Notes: generated from the letters alone by a model not told the origin. 64,000 nucleotides of DNA from Roseateles depolymerans (GCF_003387155.1 NZ_QUMT01000001.1:1429858-1493857); one strand, 5' to 3'. Numbered from the stretch's first letter, positions 43,041 through 53,296 are shown. Translations and numbers: made by a program.

Positions 43041-46000
43041 TCAATCCTCATGCCCATGCCCATGCTGCACCCCCGCAGCCTCGGCATCCACCGGCGCAGC
43101 CGCATCCCGTCCGTCAAAGAAGAACGGCTTGCGCGCCTTCTGCCGCGGCCAGACCTCATTCATTGTCGGGATGTCATACAGCCGCCCACCCAGCATCACC
43201 TTGCTGATGCGGTCGCTCTGGCGAATGTCCTTGAGCACATCCCCATCCAGAATCACCAGGTCCGCCAGCTTGCCCGGTTCCAATGACCCAATGTCCTTGT
43301 CCAGCCCCAGATAACGCGCCGGATTCAGCGTCGCACTCTTGAGCGCTTCCAGCGGCGTCATCCCGCCCATGCCAAGCATCCACAGCTCCCAATGCGCCCC
43401 CAGCCCTTCGCGCTGGCCGTGTGCACCGATGTTTACCGCCACACCGGCCCGCTGCAATTCGGTCGCCGTTTTCGCCACCTGAATCACATTGAAGTCTTCC
43501 TCCGGCGCCGTCTCGCGTCGCACGCTGCGAGGCTCCAGCACGCTCTTGGGCACAAACTTGCTCAAGATCGGATGACGCCACACATCCGTGCGGGCATACC
43601 AGTAATGCTCGCCGTCCAGCCCGCCATACGCCACGTTCAGCGTGGGCGTGTAGCCCACCTGCGTCTGCGGCCAGAGCTGCTTCACGTCCTCATACACCTT
43701 GGGCACCGGCAGCGCATGCTCCACGCCGGTGTGGCCGTCCACCACCATGCTCATGTTCATCTGATAGAGACTGCCGCCTTCCGGCACCACCATCATCTGC
43801 GTCTGGCGTGCTGCCTCCAGCACCTGCTGTCGCTGTTCACGCCTCGGCTGGTTGTAGCTCTTCACACTGAAGGCGCCCGCCGACTTCAGCCGGTTCAGAT
43901 GCGTCCGCGCATCGTCCAGGCTGTTGATCACCGCCGAGAAATCCGCCTTGGCCCCATACAGCACCGTTCCGGTCGAGAAGATGCGCGGCCCCACCACACG
44001 ACCGGTGCGCTGCATCTCCGCTTGCGTAAAGATGTCGCTGGTCCGATTGGACGGGTCATGCAGGGTCGTCAGGCCGAATGCGAGGGACGCATAGTTCACC
44101 CAGCTTTGCTGCGGAATGATCTCGGTCTCGGCCATGGTGCCATGCCAGTGCACGTCAATCAGACCCGGAATGACCGTCTTGCCGGCCGCTTGCAAGGTCT
44201 GCGTGCCTGCGGGAATCGAGACTTCGCTGCGAGGACCAATGGCCTTGATGCGGTCGTTCTCAATCAACACCACACCGTCTTCAATCACCTGGTCGGGCTG
44301 GCTGGCTTTCATCGTGACGACACGCGCGCCCACGATGGCATAGCGACCCTGCGGCTTGTCCGCCGTCAGCGTCAGTCCCAGCTTGCGGCCATGCTCCGGC
44401 GGCTTGAATCCGGTCCGCGAGGCGTCAGCCAGAGCGACGGTGAACAATTCATTGCCCAGCGCGTAATGCAGCGACCGGCTGTCCGACGACCATTGCAGGT
44501 CGTCGCCCGCATTGACGTCCAGCTTGGTCACCGGCATCGCATCGGCCTTCGGCCCCACCGTCAGCGGCTTGCCGCTGGGCGCCAGTGGCGTCACGTAGGT
44601 ATGGAAGCGCTCATTGAAGCCCAGATATTGACCGTCCGGCGACACGGTGAAGGACGCGGCGAATTCGCTCTTGGCCACTACCGTCTCTTCCCGCTCATCC
44701 AGCTTGATGCGCACCAGCTGGTGCAATGAATCGACTTCGCTGGTCTGCTGCACACGCGTGACATAGAGCGTATTGCTGTCCCCGCCAAACTGCGGCGTCT
44801 CGCCGTCCTTGGTCACCCGACGCGGCTGTCCCTTGCCGTCCGCCGAGGCCACGTAGATGCCTGGCTCCATGCCATTCCACGGCGAGGTGAGGTAACCGCC
44901 CCGCGCCTTGCGATAAGCAATGGTCTTGCCGTCCGGCGAGAAAACCGGATAGAGATATTTGCCCGGCTCGGGCGTGATCACCGTCTCCCGTCCCGACGCC
45001 AGATCGAGTCGGCGCACCCGCGCCTGTTCGCCGTCATTCCAGCTCACATACACCAGCTCGCGCCCGTCGCGGGAGAAGCTGGGGAAGTACTCGAAGCGGT
45101 CGGTCTGCTGCGTCAATCGACGGGCCTCACCCACCGGCTGGCCGTCTCGCAGCTCGTTCTGATAGAGATACCCAGCTGCCGAATAGACGACCCGCTTGCC
45201 GTCCGGCGACACCCGCACCCAGCGCAGCATGCGCGATTCGAATCGGTCCGGCGCGACTTCCTGCGCGAAACGCACGGCCGGTCGGATTTCCCGCTCGTCC
45301 TTCACATGGAAGGGGATTTCGGCGGCCGTCGATTGGAACGGATCAATCCGCCACAGCTTGCCCTGCGCCCAGGCCACCACCTGCTTGCTGTCCGGCGTCC
45401 ATGCAATGCCGGGATACACACCATGCACCGACCAGGCTTCCTGCAGGTCCCGCTCCAGCCCCGTCCAGGCCGGCACTTCACGACCGGTCTTCAGGTCCTT
45501 GAGGAAGAGGGTGGTCTGGCTGCCGGCATCCGTGCGGAGTCGGCGGATGAAAGCCAGGTAACGCCCGTCGGGCGAGGGCGTGGGCCGGATGGCGCCGCCA
45601 GGGCCGGTGACAAAGGCTTCATTCGTGCCGTCGCTCAGGTTCTGGCGGTAGATGCGGAAGATCTCGCCATTGCTGTCCTTGTTGTATTCGAAGGAGCGAC
45701 CCGGCGTGCTGTCCTGCGAGTAGTAGAAGAATTTGCCATCCGGCGAAATGGCCGGCTCGCCAAGATCCTTCTGCCAATTCGGCTTTTCATTGAGTTGCTG
45801 GCCTTTGCCACCGTCCAGCGAATACATCCAGATCTCGCCGCTGCCCAGCGACCGGGTGCCGGTGAAGTGCTTTCGCGCCAGCAGGTATTTGCCGCTCGGA
45901 TGCCAGACCGGATTGTTGAGCAGTCGATAGTCCTCGGTGGTGATGGCGCGGGCATTGGAGCCATCCACATTCATCACCCAGATGTTGTCGCCACCGCCAG

Positions 46001-46424
46001 CGTCGGAGACGAAAGCGATTTGCTTGCCGTCCGGCGAGAAACGCGGCTGCATTTCCCAGGCCATGGAATGGGTGAGGGCCTTGGCCTCTCCGCCGCCGAT
46101 GGGCATGAGGTAGAGGTCACCGAGCAGGTCAAACACCACCTGCTTGCCGTCCGGGCTCACGTCCACCGACATCCAGGTGCCGGTGTGCACATCCAGCTGA
46201 GCCTTGCCCGGCTGTCCGGGGGGCGCATTCACGTTCCACTTGGCCGGGGTGGCCGCCGAGGCTGCAGCGGCCGGTGCCGAGGCGCCCGATGCCGGCGCAG
46301 CCGCGTCACCCGCCGCCGCCGCAGACTGGGCGGCAGTCGCCGCCAGGGCGGCGGCACACAAAGTGATCACGCCCGCGGAGGCGGGCGTGAGGCGGAACAG
46401 GCGGGCGAGCATGGGACGGTTCAT
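43041..46424 (-). CDS. Secreted TolB-like propeller protein with C-terminal amidohydrolase domain
   Basis: A 1127-residue protein. The signal peptide covers about 1-38, followed by an Ala/Pro-rich spacer. Residues about 75-680 are PD40/TolB beta-propeller repeats (SVDVSPDGKQVVFDLLGD, QPRFSPDGKQIAFVSD, YPVFSPDGKTIAYRK). From about 730 an amidohydrolase domain runs, with VIPGLIDVHWHG (HxH metal site, here HWH), AFSVKSYNQ, MVVDGHTGVEHALP and SLEPGKLADLVILDGD. A C-terminal His/Gly-rich tail closes it. Such fusions are predicted imidazolonepropionase-like peptidases or cyclic-amide hydrolases of the periplasm. ATG 46424 fits the signal peptide. Confidence 0.9.
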   Translation of the reverse strand: MNRPMLARLFRLTPASAGVITLCAAALAATAAQSAAAAGDAAAPASGASAPAAAASAATPAKWNVNAPPGQPGKAQLDVHTGTWMSVDVSPDGKQVVFDLLGDLYLMPIGGGEAKALTHSMAWEMQPRFSPDGKQIAFVSDAGGGDNIWVMNVDGSNARAITTEDYRLLNNPVWHPSGKYLLARKHFTGTRSLGSGEIWMYSLDGGKGQQLNEKPNWQKDLGEPAISPDGKFFYYSQDSTPGRSFEYNKDSNGEIFRIYRQNLSDGTNEAFVTGPGGAIRPTPSPDGRYLAFIRRLRTDAGSQTTLFLKDLKTGREVPAWTGLERDLQEAWSVHGVYPGIAWTPDSKQVVAWAQGKLWRIDPFQSTAAEIPFHVKDEREIRPAVRFAQEVAPDRFESRMLRWVRVSPDGKRVVYSAAGYLYQNELRDGQPVGEARRLTQQTDRFEYFPSFSRDGRELVYVSWNDGEQARVRRLDLASGRETVITPEPGKYLYPVFSPDGKTIAYRKARGGYLTSPWNGMEPGIYVASADGKGQPRRVTKDGETPQFGGDSNTLYVTRVQQTSEVDSLHQLVRIKLDEREETVVAKSEFAASFTVSPDGQYLGFNERFHTYVTPLAPSGKPLTVGPKADAMPVTKLDVNAGDDLQWSSDSRSLHYALGNELFTVALADASRTGFKPPEHGRKLGLTLTADKPQGRYAIVGARVVTMKASQPDQVIEDGVVLIENDRIKAIGPRSEVSIPAGTQTLQAAGKTVIPGLIDVHWHGTMAETEIIPQQSWVNYASLAFGLTTLHDPSNRTSDIFTQAEMQRTGRVVGPRIFSTGTVLYGAKADFSAVINSLDDARTHLNRLKSAGAFSVKSYNQPRREQRQQVLEAARQTQMMVVPEGGSLYQMNMSMVVDGHTGVEHALPVPKVYEDVKQLWPQTQVGYTPTLNVAYGGLDGEHYWYARTDVWRHPILSKFVPKSVLEPRSVRRETAPEEDFNVIQVAKTATELQRAGVAVNIGAHGQREGLGAHWELWMLGMGGMTPLEALKSATLNPARYLGLDKDIGSLEPGKLADLVILDGDVLKDIRQSDRISKVMLGGRLYDIPTMNEVWPRQKARKPFFFDGRDAAAPVDAEAAGVQHGHGHED

Positions 46425-46650
46425 GGTCAGGCGAGGTGGAGGACCACCTCTGTCCAGGAGGCTGAGAATGCTCCGGAGAATACCCAGCAGGGGCGGGAAG
46501 GCCATGCTGGTTTTCTCGACCATGACGAATGGCAGTTTGGATAGCGCCCAGCAGGCCCGCACCGCTCCGGCGTGTCCCTATTCAAGCTGCGCGGCCACAC
46601 CTTGCAGATGCTGATGTCGTTGCGTCAATGACTGACGCCATTCACGGGAT

Positions 46651-46890
46651 TCATTCATCCCAATCCTCCCTGCGCAGCAGCGTTTGAAGCGCCACGCGAT
46701 CGGCGCGGCGCTGGGCGCCGCGGCTTTGGATATGTTCGCCAGCGCCGCGCATGCCACGCTGACCCAGGGCGCGTGCCACGGGGTCTCGCACCGGGCTGTT
46801 TTCCAGCACCAGGCTCATGGGTTGTTTCATGCGGCGCAAGGCCTTGACCCGCCCCTCCTGGAGGGCGCGGGAACGGAGTTGTGCACTCAT
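46651..46890 (-). CDS. Small basic protein of unknown function
   Basis: A 79-residue frame starting MSAQLRSRALQEGRVKAL and ending LLRREDWDE. It is rich in Arg and Ala, probably helical, with no signal peptide. GGAC lies 7 bases before ATG 46890. Codon use agrees with GC-rich genes here, but it is short and unrecognised, so it could be a chance frame. Confidence 0.4.
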   Translation of the reverse strand: MSAQLRSRALQEGRVKALRRMKQPMSLVLENSPVRDPVARALGQRGMRGAGEHIQSRGAQRRADRVALQTLLRREDWDE

Positions 46891-47403
46891 TCGGTCGTCC
46901 GATTGCAAATGCCCCGGCTGCAAGGAGCCGCTGCCGATCGAATAGGACACGCCAGGCCTGGCCGCGAAAGCGGCAGCGGGCTTCAAGGCTGCGGGCTGAG
47001 ACCGCCGCCCCGTTGGGCAGCCGCCGTCAGTCCATCCATTCGAGAGCAGGGAAGGCCCATCCGCAGGGCACGCATGCCACGCGGTCTGAGGCCGGATCTG
47101 GAATCGCGAGATCGGGGATCTGGATCAGATACGGTTCAGCCGGGGCTCGGGAACCGTGTTCAGCCGATCGTCGCGAAGGTGAACAGGGAGGACATAGGGA
47201 ATCTCCGTCATGCGGGCGCTGTCGTGGGCGCCTTCAGCAATGGGGCGCAATGATGCGTGCGGTGATTGCATTGCGCAAGGGCTGCCATGCACTGCGTTGC
47301 GCAGTGCCAACGCAAACGCAAACGCAGATGCAAGCGCAGATGCAAACGCAGATGCAAACGCAGACCCGCCGGACCCTCTCCCGAAGATCCGGCGGCTACT
47401 GGC
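46891..47403. other. Intergenic region with 12-bp tandem repeat
   Basis: 513 bases without a supported gene between the fusA stop and the small basic gene. It holds the tandem repeat at 47309-47363. A terminator for fusA is not evident. Confidence 0.5.
47309..47363. repeat. AACGCAGATGC-type 12-bp tandem repeat
   Basis: About four copies of a 12-base unit built from CGCA and GATG steps, preceded by two shorter CGCAAA units. It lies 40 bases downstream of the fusA stop codon. Confidence 0.7.
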
Positions 47404-49506
47404 TTACTTTGCCCGCGCCGTCACGATGGCATCCGCCACATTCTTCGGAGCTTCCGAGTAATGCTTGAACTCCATCGTGTAGGTCGCGCGACCCTGGGTG
47501 GCCGACCGCAGCGTGGTGGAGTAGCCGAACATCTCGGACAGCGGCACTTCCGCCTTGATGATCTTGCCGCCGCCCACCATGTCGTCCATGCCCTGCACCA
47601 TGCCGCGGCGGGAAGACAGGTCGCCCATGACGGTGCCGGCATAGTCTTCCGGCGTCTCCACTTCCACCGCCATCATCGGTTCCAGAATCACCGGATTGGC
47701 GCGGCGGCAAGCTTCCTTGAAGCCCATCGATGCCGCCATCTTGAACGCGTTTTCGTTCGAGTCCACGTCATGGTAGGAACCGAAGGTCAGCGTCACCTTG
47801 ACGTCCACCACCGGATATCCGGCCAGCACGCCATTGGGCAAGGTGTCGACCACGCCCTTTTCAACGGCGGGAATGTATTCACGAGGCACGACGCCGCCCT
47901 TGATCGCGTCCACGAATTCAAAGCCCTTGCCGGCCTCCTGCGGCTCGACCGTCAGCACCACGTGGCCGTACTGGCCCTTGCCGCCGGACTGGCGGACGAA
48001 CTTGCCTTCCACATCCTGCACAGCCTTGCGGATGGTTTCGCGGTAGGCCACCTGCGGTTTGCCGACATTGGCCTCCACCCCGAATTCCCGCTTCATCCGG
48101 TCCACGATGATTTCCAGGTGCAACTCGCCCATGCCGGAGATGATGGTCTGGCCGGATTCCTCGTCGGTGCGCACCCGGAAGGACGGGTCTTCCGCCGCCA
48201 GCCGGCCCAGCGCCAGGCCCATCTTTTCCTGATCGGCCTTGCTCTTGGGCTCCACCGCCTGGGAGATCACCGGCTCGGGGAAGATCATCTTTTCCAGCGT
48301 GATGATGGCTTCGGGATCACACAGCGTCTCGCCGGTGGTCACGTCCTTCAGGCCCACGCAGGCGGCGATGTCGCCGGCCAGGATCTCCTTGATTTCCTCG
48401 CGCTGATTGGCATGCATCTGCAGGATGCGGCCGATGCGTTCCTTCTTGCCGCGCGTCGGGTTGTAGACCGAGTCGCCCGACTTCAGGATGCCGGAATACA
48501 CCCGCACGAAGGTCAGCTGACCGACATACGGGTCGGTCATCAGCTTGAAGGCCAGGGCGCTGAACTTCTCGTTGTCATCGGCCTTGCGGCTGACCGGTTG
48601 CTCGTCGTCATCGGTGCCGGTGACCGGCGGGATGTCGATCGGGGAGGGCATGAAGTCGATGACCGCGTCCAGCATGCGCTGCACGCCCTTGTTCTTGAAG
48701 GCGGTGCCGCACAGCATCGGCTGGATCTCCCCGGCAATGGTGCGGCGGCGGATGGCCTGCTTGATCTGGTCCTCGCTCAGCGTGCCGGATTCGAGGTACT
48801 GGTTCATGATGTCCTCGTCGGCCTCGGCGGCGGCCTCCACCATCTTCTCGCGCCACTCCTCGGCCTGGGCCCGCAGTTCCGCAGGAATGTCCTCGTAGTT
48901 GAACTTCATGCCCTGGGAGGCGTCGTCCCAGTAGATGGCCTTCATCTTCAGCAGGTCGATCACGCCCTTGAACTGGTCTTCCGCGCCAATGGGCAGCACG
49001 ATGGGCACCGGATTGGCCCGCAGGCGGTCCACCATCATCTGGCGGACACGGAAGAAGTCCGCGCCCACGCGGTCCATCTTGTTGACGAAGGCCAGGCGCG
49101 GCACCTTGTACTTGTTGGCCTGGCGCCAGACGGTCTCGGACTGCGGCTGCACGCCGCCCACCGAGTCATACACCATCACCGCGCCGTCCAGCACCCGCAT
49201 GGAGCGCTCCACCTCGATGGTGAAGTCCACGTGCCCGGGCGTGTCGATGATGTTGATGCGGTGTTCCGGCAGCGACAGGTCCATGCCCTTCCAGAAGCAG
49301 GTGGTGGCCGCCGACGTGATGGTGATGCCGCGTTCCTGTTCCTGCTCCATCCAGTCCATGGTGGCGGCGCCGTCATGCACCTCGCCGATCTTGTGGTTGA
49401 CCCCGGTGTAGAAGAGGATGCGCTCGGTGGTGGTGGTCTTGCCGGCATCGATGTGAGCCGAGATACCAATGTTGCGATAGCGCTCGATGGGGGTCTTGCG
49501 AGACAT
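47404..49506 (-). CDS. fusA: Elongation factor G
   Basis: A 700-residue GTPase that moves tRNAs and mRNA on the ribosome. G1 [19 protein letters not shown], the switch I block [14 protein letters not shown]3 [17 protein letters not shown]4 NKMDR and the later domain IV/V blocks ([24 protein letters not shown]) are all intact. It is complete. ATG 49506 is confirmed by the conserved [15 protein letters not shown] start. It is not beside rpsL, rpsG or tuf, so the genome may hold another fusA in the str operon; this would be the second copy. Confidence 0.97.
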   Translation of the reverse strand: MSRKTPIERYRNIGISAHIDAGKTTTTERILFYTGVNHKIGEVHDGAATMDWMEQEQERGITITSAATTCFWKGMDLSLPEHRINIIDTPGHVDFTIEVERSMRVLDGAVMVYDSVGGVQPQSETVWRQANKYKVPRLAFVNKMDRVGADFFRVRQMMVDRLRANPVPIVLPIGAEDQFKGVIDLLKMKAIYWDDASQGMKFNYEDIPAELRAQAEEWREKMVEAAAEADEDIMNQYLESGTLSEDQIKQAIRRRTIAGEIQPMLCGTAFKNKGVQRMLDAVIDFMPSPIDIPPVTGTDDDEQPVSRKADDNEKFSALAFKLMTDPYVGQLTFVRVYSGILKSGDSVYNPTRGKKERIGRILQMHANQREEIKEILAGDIAACVGLKDVTTGETLCDPEAIITLEKMIFPEPVISQAVEPKSKADQEKMGLALGRLAAEDPSFRVRTDEESGQTIISGMGELHLEIIVDRMKREFGVEANVGKPQVAYRETIRKAVQDVEGKFVRQSGGKGQYGHVVLTVEPQEAGKGFEFVDAIKGGVVPREYIPAVEKGVVDTLPNGVLAGYPVVDVKVTLTFGSYHDVDSNENAFKMAASMGFKEACRRANPVILEPMMAVEVETPEDYAGTVMGDLSSRRGMVQGMDDMVGGGKIIKAEVPLSEMFGYSTTLRSATQGRATYTMEFKHYSEAPKNVADAIVTARAK

Positions 49507-49616
49507 GGCGGACTCCAGGGGTGTGAATGAGAGCAAAGCCTGACGAATGTACCCAGAAGCGGGGGGATCTGCCAGCACGGAGGAAATCGCCTGGGATCAC
49601 ACGGGATCACCGGGGA

Positions 49617-50426
49617 TCAGACGGCATCGGCCGGGACGCCGGTGGGGACGGGGTGCAGATGCTGCGCCAGGAAGCGGCTGCTGCGTTCATCGGCCAGCAG
49701 TGCGGCCGCGGCGTCGAAGTGGCGGCCCCCACGACGGGCGAAGCCGTGGCGGGTGTTCGAGTAGGTGTGGATGAGCGCGGTCGCATCCGCTTGCAGTCGC
49801 CGCGCCATTTCGTCCTGGGTGGTGGGGGGAATGAAATCGTCCTGCTCGGCCAGATGGATCAGCAGTGGGCAGGCCACGGTGTGGGCTTCGTCCAGGAAGC
49901 GTTCGATGCCGACGCCGTAATAGACCACCGACGCGTCCGAGCGGCAGCAGGCCGCCACCCGGTAGCTGAGCAGGCCGCCCATGCAGTAGCCGATGCAGCC
50001 GACCTTGCGGGCGCCGCCGTCCATCTGCCGCAGCCAGTCCATGATGTGCTGCAGGTCGTTGGTGCCGAGGTCGGCATCGAACGACCGCCCCAGGCGGAGG
50101 GCGGCGTCACGCTGGGCGTTGTCATGTTCGGAGAACAGCGCCCGCGGACGCTGCCGCCAATACAGGTCCGGGCACAGGGCATGGAAGCCCTGCGCGGCCA
50201 GCCGGTCGCAGATGCGGTGCATGTCGGCATTCACGCCCAGCATCTCGTGCAGCACCACCACGCCGGGGGCGTCGGGCTGGCGGGCCAGCGCCAGGTAGGC
50301 GTCTATGACACCCGGCTGGCCATCCGGCTGTGGCACGGTCAGGTTGAAGCGGGGCGCTTGCAGGGACGTGGGCAGGAGGCTCATCAGGGCATCGAGGCGG
50401 GACGCGAGTCCCGCGGGGTCGTTCAT
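49617..50426 (-). CDS. Dienelactone hydrolase family protein
   Basis: A 269-residue alpha/beta-hydrolase. VVVLHEMLGVNADMHRICDRLA, the nucleophile region GCIGYCMGG with Cys, LIHLAEQDDFIPP (Asp) and NTRHGFARR (His) match the dienelactone hydrolase Cys-His-Asp triad. No signal peptide. Members open lactones from aromatic breakdown or act on other esters; the substrate is not known. ATG 50426 overlaps the doxX stop as ATGA, so it is the last gene of the coupled cluster xapX-amidohydrolase-doxX-this. Confidence 0.92.
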   Translation of the reverse strand: MNDPAGLASRLDALMSLLPTSLQAPRFNLTVPQPDGQPGVIDAYLALARQPDAPGVVVLHEMLGVNADMHRICDRLAAQGFHALCPDLYWRQRPRALFSEHDNAQRDAALRLGRSFDADLGTNDLQHIMDWLRQMDGGARKVGCIGYCMGGLLSYRVAACCRSDASVVYYGVGIERFLDEAHTVACPLLIHLAEQDDFIPPTTQDEMARRLQADATALIHTYSNTRHGFARRGGRHFDAAAALLADERSSRFLAQHLHPVPTGVPADAV

Positions 50427-50860
50427 CCGGCGCGGCGTTCCTGCCAGTCGGTCCAGGCCACCAGCAGGAAGCCACCCACCAGACCCCAGTGCTCGAAGAA
50501 GCCGTTCATCAGCATGAAGCGCTCCTGGCCGCTGGCGTCCCAGTAGCGGTTGGCCATGAAGGTGGCGGCCGCGGTGAAGACCGCCAGGGCCAGAGCGCCC
50601 AGCCATCGCAGCCGTCCGCTCAGGATGAGCGCCGAGGCGCCCAGCTCCAGCGCGATCACCAGGCCCGCCATCAGTGGCGCCGGGCTGAGCCCGAAATGCT
50701 GCATCTCGCCGACGGCACTGCCAAAGTCGAACAGCTTGACCAGGCCGCCCTGCAGATAAGCGGCGCACAGCAGCAGCAGAGCCACCCAGCGAACCGGGCC
50801 AGCGGCCGCTGCACGACGGGCCGGTTGCGCGCCCGTGGCGCCGTGGAAGGCGGCGCTCAT
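50423..50860 (-). CDS. DoxX-family membrane protein
   Basis: A 145-residue protein with four membrane helices after a basic Ala-rich N-terminus: WVALLLLCAAYLQGGLVKLFDFG, LMAGLVIALELGASALILSG, LGALALAVFTAAATFMANRYW and HWGLVGGFLLVAW. GGLVKLFDF and ANRYWD are DoxX/SURF4-type blocks. DoxX proteins are often subunits or partners of redox enzymes; none is certain here. It overlaps the amidohydrolase before it and the hydrolase after it. Confidence 0.88.
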   Translation of the reverse strand: MSAAFHGATGAQPARRAAAAGPVRWVALLLLCAAYLQGGLVKLFDFGSAVGEMQHFGLSPAPLMAGLVIALELGASALILSGRLRWLGALALAVFTAAATFMANRYWDASGQERFMLMNGFFEHWGLVGGFLLVAWTDWQERRAG

Positions 50861-52749
50861 ACGGCCCAGCAGGCGCAGCCCAGGGCGCCCCAGAAGCTTT
50901 TGAGATCCGACACCGGCGCATTGCTGGCCCAGGACCGGGCATGGTCGTGCTGGTGGACGGCGCAGCTGGTGGCGCAGTCGCAGCTCATGGGGCGCTTCAT
51001 CGCCGCCTGCAGCGGACGGCCTTCCTGGTCCCCCCAGCCGGCGTAGCCTCCGAAGCGGCGCACCGGGGACCAGTCGGGCAGCGGCAGCGGCGGGGACGTT
51101 TCGTCATCGGCGCTGAACTCGCCCGCTCCCCACACCACCTTGCCGCCCACCACGGTCAGCAGGGCGGTGGTGTCGGCGATGTCGCTTTCTGCGCAGGCGA
51201 AGAAGTCGCGGTCGGGCACCACCAGGTCGGCCAGCATGCCTTCCTGAATGCGGCCCTTCTTGCCTTCTTCATTGCTGAACCAGGTGACGTTCTCGGTCCA
51301 CATGCGCAGGGCCTGTTCGCGGTCCAGGCAATTGCGCTGCGGGGTCAACTGCAGGCCGCCCACCGTCTTGCCGGTGATCAGCCAGGACAGCGACACCCAC
51401 GGGTTGTAGGAGGCGACGCGAGTGGCATCGGTGCCGGCCGACACCTTCAGGCCCTTGTCCAGCATCTTGCGCACGGGCGGGGTGGCTTCGGCGGCGCCTG
51501 CGCCATAACGTTCCACGAAGTATTCGCCCTGGTAGGCCATGCGGTGCTGCACGGCCACGCCGCCGCCCAGGGCAGCGATGCGGTCCATCGAGGCTTCGGA
51601 GATGGTCTCGGCGTGGTCGAAGAACCAGTTCAGGCCTTCCAGCGGAATGTCCTGGTTCACCTTCTCGAAGACATCCAGGGCGCGGCTGATGGTTTCGTCG
51701 TAGGTGGCGTGCATGCGCCAGGGCCAGCGGTTCTCGGCCAGGATGCGGACCACGCCTTCCAGGTCGTCTTCCATCTGCGGCGGCATGTCGGGGCGTTCCA
51801 CGCGGAAGTCCTCGAAGTCGGCGGCGGAGAAGACCAGCATCTCGCCGGCCCCGTTGTGGCGGAAGTAGTCGTCGCCCTGCTTGTATTTGGATTCCTGAGT
51901 CCAGCGCAGGAAGTCGTCCTTTTCCTGCTTGGGCTTCTGGGTGAACAGGTTGTAGGCCAGGCGGATGGTCAGCAGCTGGTCTTTGGCCAGTTGCTCGATC
52001 ACCTCGTAGTCGTCCGGATAGTTCTGGAAGCCGCCGCCGGCGTCGATGGCGCCGGTGACGCCCAGGCGGTTGAGCTCGCGCATGAACAGCCGGGTGCTGT
52101 TGAGCTGGTACTCCAGCGGCAGCTTGGGTCCTTTGGCCAGCGTGGCGTAGAGGATGGCCGCATTGGGCTTGGCCAGCAGCAGGCCGGTGGGGTTGCCCTG
52201 GCTGTCGCGGGTGATCTGGCCGCCGGGGGGCTCCGGCGTGTCCTTGGTGTAGCCGACCGCGCGCAGTGCAGCGGCATTGAGCAGGGCGCGGTCATACAGA
52301 TGGAGGATGAACACCGGCGTATCGGGCGCGACGGCGTTCAGCTCTTCCAGCGTGGGCAGGCGCTTTTCGGCGAACTGATGTTCGGTGAAACCGCCGACCA
52401 CGCGCACCCATTGAGGGGCGGGTGTCACGTCCACCTGGCGCTTGAGCATGGCCATGGCGTCGGCCAGGGAGCGCACGCCATCCCAGCGCAGCTCCATGTT
52501 GAAGTTCAGGCCGCCGCGAATGATGTGCAGATGGTTGTCGATGAGGCCGGGCAGCACGCGCTTGCCGCGCACATCGATGACCTTGGTGCGGGGCCCGGCC
52601 AGGGCCATGACTTCCTGGTCATGGCCGACCTTCAGGAAGCGGCCGTCCTTGATGGCCACGGCCTGCGCGGTGGGTTGCGCACGGTTGAGGGTGGTGAACA
52701 GCCCGCGGTGCAGGATGAGATCTGCAAAAGGGGTGGAGGTTTCAGCCAT
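50857..52749 (-). CDS. YtcJ-like amidohydrolase (COG1574) with Cys/His-rich C-terminal tail
   Basis: A 630-residue metal-dependent hydrolase. The composite domain starts ADLILHRGLFTTLNRAQPTA, then VLPGLIDNHLHIIRGG gives the HxH site, WPWRMHATYDE and FDHAETI supply further His, and VSAGTDATRVASYNPWVSL holds the metal Asp. GMLADLVVPDRDFF ends the barrel. The last 45 residues are unusual, with CDCATSC, VHQHDHARS and FWGALGCACWAV, a possible metal or redox site. It is coupled to xapX before it (8-base overlap) and doxX after it. Confidence 0.9.
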   Translation of the reverse strand: MAETSTPFADLILHRGLFTTLNRAQPTAQAVAIKDGRFLKVGHDQEVMALAGPRTKVIDVRGKRVLPGLIDNHLHIIRGGLNFNMELRWDGVRSLADAMAMLKRQVDVTPAPQWVRVVGGFTEHQFAEKRLPTLEELNAVAPDTPVFILHLYDRALLNAAALRAVGYTKDTPEPPGGQITRDSQGNPTGLLLAKPNAAILYATLAKGPKLPLEYQLNSTRLFMRELNRLGVTGAIDAGGGFQNYPDDYEVIEQLAKDQLLTIRLAYNLFTQKPKQEKDDFLRWTQESKYKQGDDYFRHNGAGEMLVFSAADFEDFRVERPDMPPQMEDDLEGVVRILAENRWPWRMHATYDETISRALDVFEKVNQDIPLEGLNWFFDHAETISEASMDRIAALGGGVAVQHRMAYQGEYFVERYGAGAAEATPPVRKMLDKGLKVSAGTDATRVASYNPWVSLSWLITGKTVGGLQLTPQRNCLDREQALRMWTENVTWFSNEEGKKGRIQEGMLADLVVPDRDFFACAESDIADTTALLTVVGGKVVWGAGEFSADDETSPPLPLPDWSPVRRFGGYAGWGDQEGRPLQAAMKRPMSCDCATSCAVHQHDHARSWASNAPVSDLKSFWGALGCACWAV

Positions 52750-53068
52750 GACGGATCTCCGAAGCGGCATCGGCCGCCTTGGCGACCGAGGGGGACACGG
52801 GGGTGGCGGCGCGGACTTGAGCCGCATCGGCGCACTTGGGCAACTGCCCGAACATATGAGGCTTGACCTGATGCTGCAGCCAGGACACCTGGGCGGCATC
52901 GTCGCGCTGCACCAGTTTCTTCACCAGCGGCGGCACCTGTTCACCGACCAGGATGCCCAGCAACCCGACCAGGGCGATCACTGGCGGCGCTGGCGACCGC
53001 ACATTAAACAGCGCATAAATCACGCCGACCAGCAGCCCGACGGCCAGCGACACAAGATAGGGTTTCAT
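52742..53068 (-). CDS. XapX-domain membrane protein
   Basis: A 108-residue protein. The first 55 residues are the XapX/DUF1427 domain: MKPYLVSLAVGLLVGVIYALF, then RSPAPPVIALVGLLGILVGEQ, two membrane helices. XapX domains are linked to xanthosine or purine/amide permease genes but have no proven role. The rest is a soluble tail (VKKLVQRDDAAQVSWLQHQ then Ala-rich). It starts the coupled cluster and overlaps the amidohydrolase start by 8 bases. Confidence 0.85.
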   Translation of the reverse strand: MKPYLVSLAVGLLVGVIYALFNVRSPAPPVIALVGLLGILVGEQVPPLVKKLVQRDDAAQVSWLQHQVKPHMFGQLPKCADAAQVRAATPVSPSVAKAADAASEIRHG

Positions 53069-53134
53069 CCAACACCTCAACCAAGAATTTCAGCGGACCA
53101 ACCTTCGCCACCGGGCCCCACCGAGTAAAGCGCG

Positions 53135-53160
53135 CCACCGAGTCGCTGGCGACTCGGTGG
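53135..53160. other. Strong 12-bp hairpin upstream of xapX
   Basis: Two 12-base arms (53135-53146 and 53149-53160) pair perfectly around a 2-base centre. It lies between xapX and the isochorismatase-family gene, both on the minus strand, and may be a terminator without T run or a processing site. Confidence 0.5.
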
Positions 53161-53296
53161 CCCAAGCCCTCACTTCACGCACGCCCAGACAACGCGCTGC
53201 GTTGTCCGGGCCTCCTCACGCGGAGCCCGTGGAACCGGCTCTGCCGGGCCACTGGGCTCGCCCCCCTGGGGGGGCCGACGAAGTCGGTAGGGGGGG

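Noticed and set aside
43392-44729. Open frame of 445 codons on the plus strand
   Set aside because: Antisense to the propeller-amidohydrolase; composition (Arg, His, Gln) is that of a shadow frame.
45230-45250. GATTCGAATC-like string resembling a tRNA T-loop
   Set aside because: It lies inside the propeller-amidohydrolase coding region and no cloverleaf can be built around it.
47309-47363. Possible CRISPR-like array
   Set aside because: Units are 12 bases, contiguous and without spacers; it is a simple tandem repeat.
47266-49530. Open frame of 754 codons on the plus strand
   Set aside because: Exactly opposite fusA, which is certain; no family features.
50941-52866. Open frame of 641 codons on the plus strand
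   Set aside because: Opposite the amidohydrolase gene and lacking any recognisable motif.
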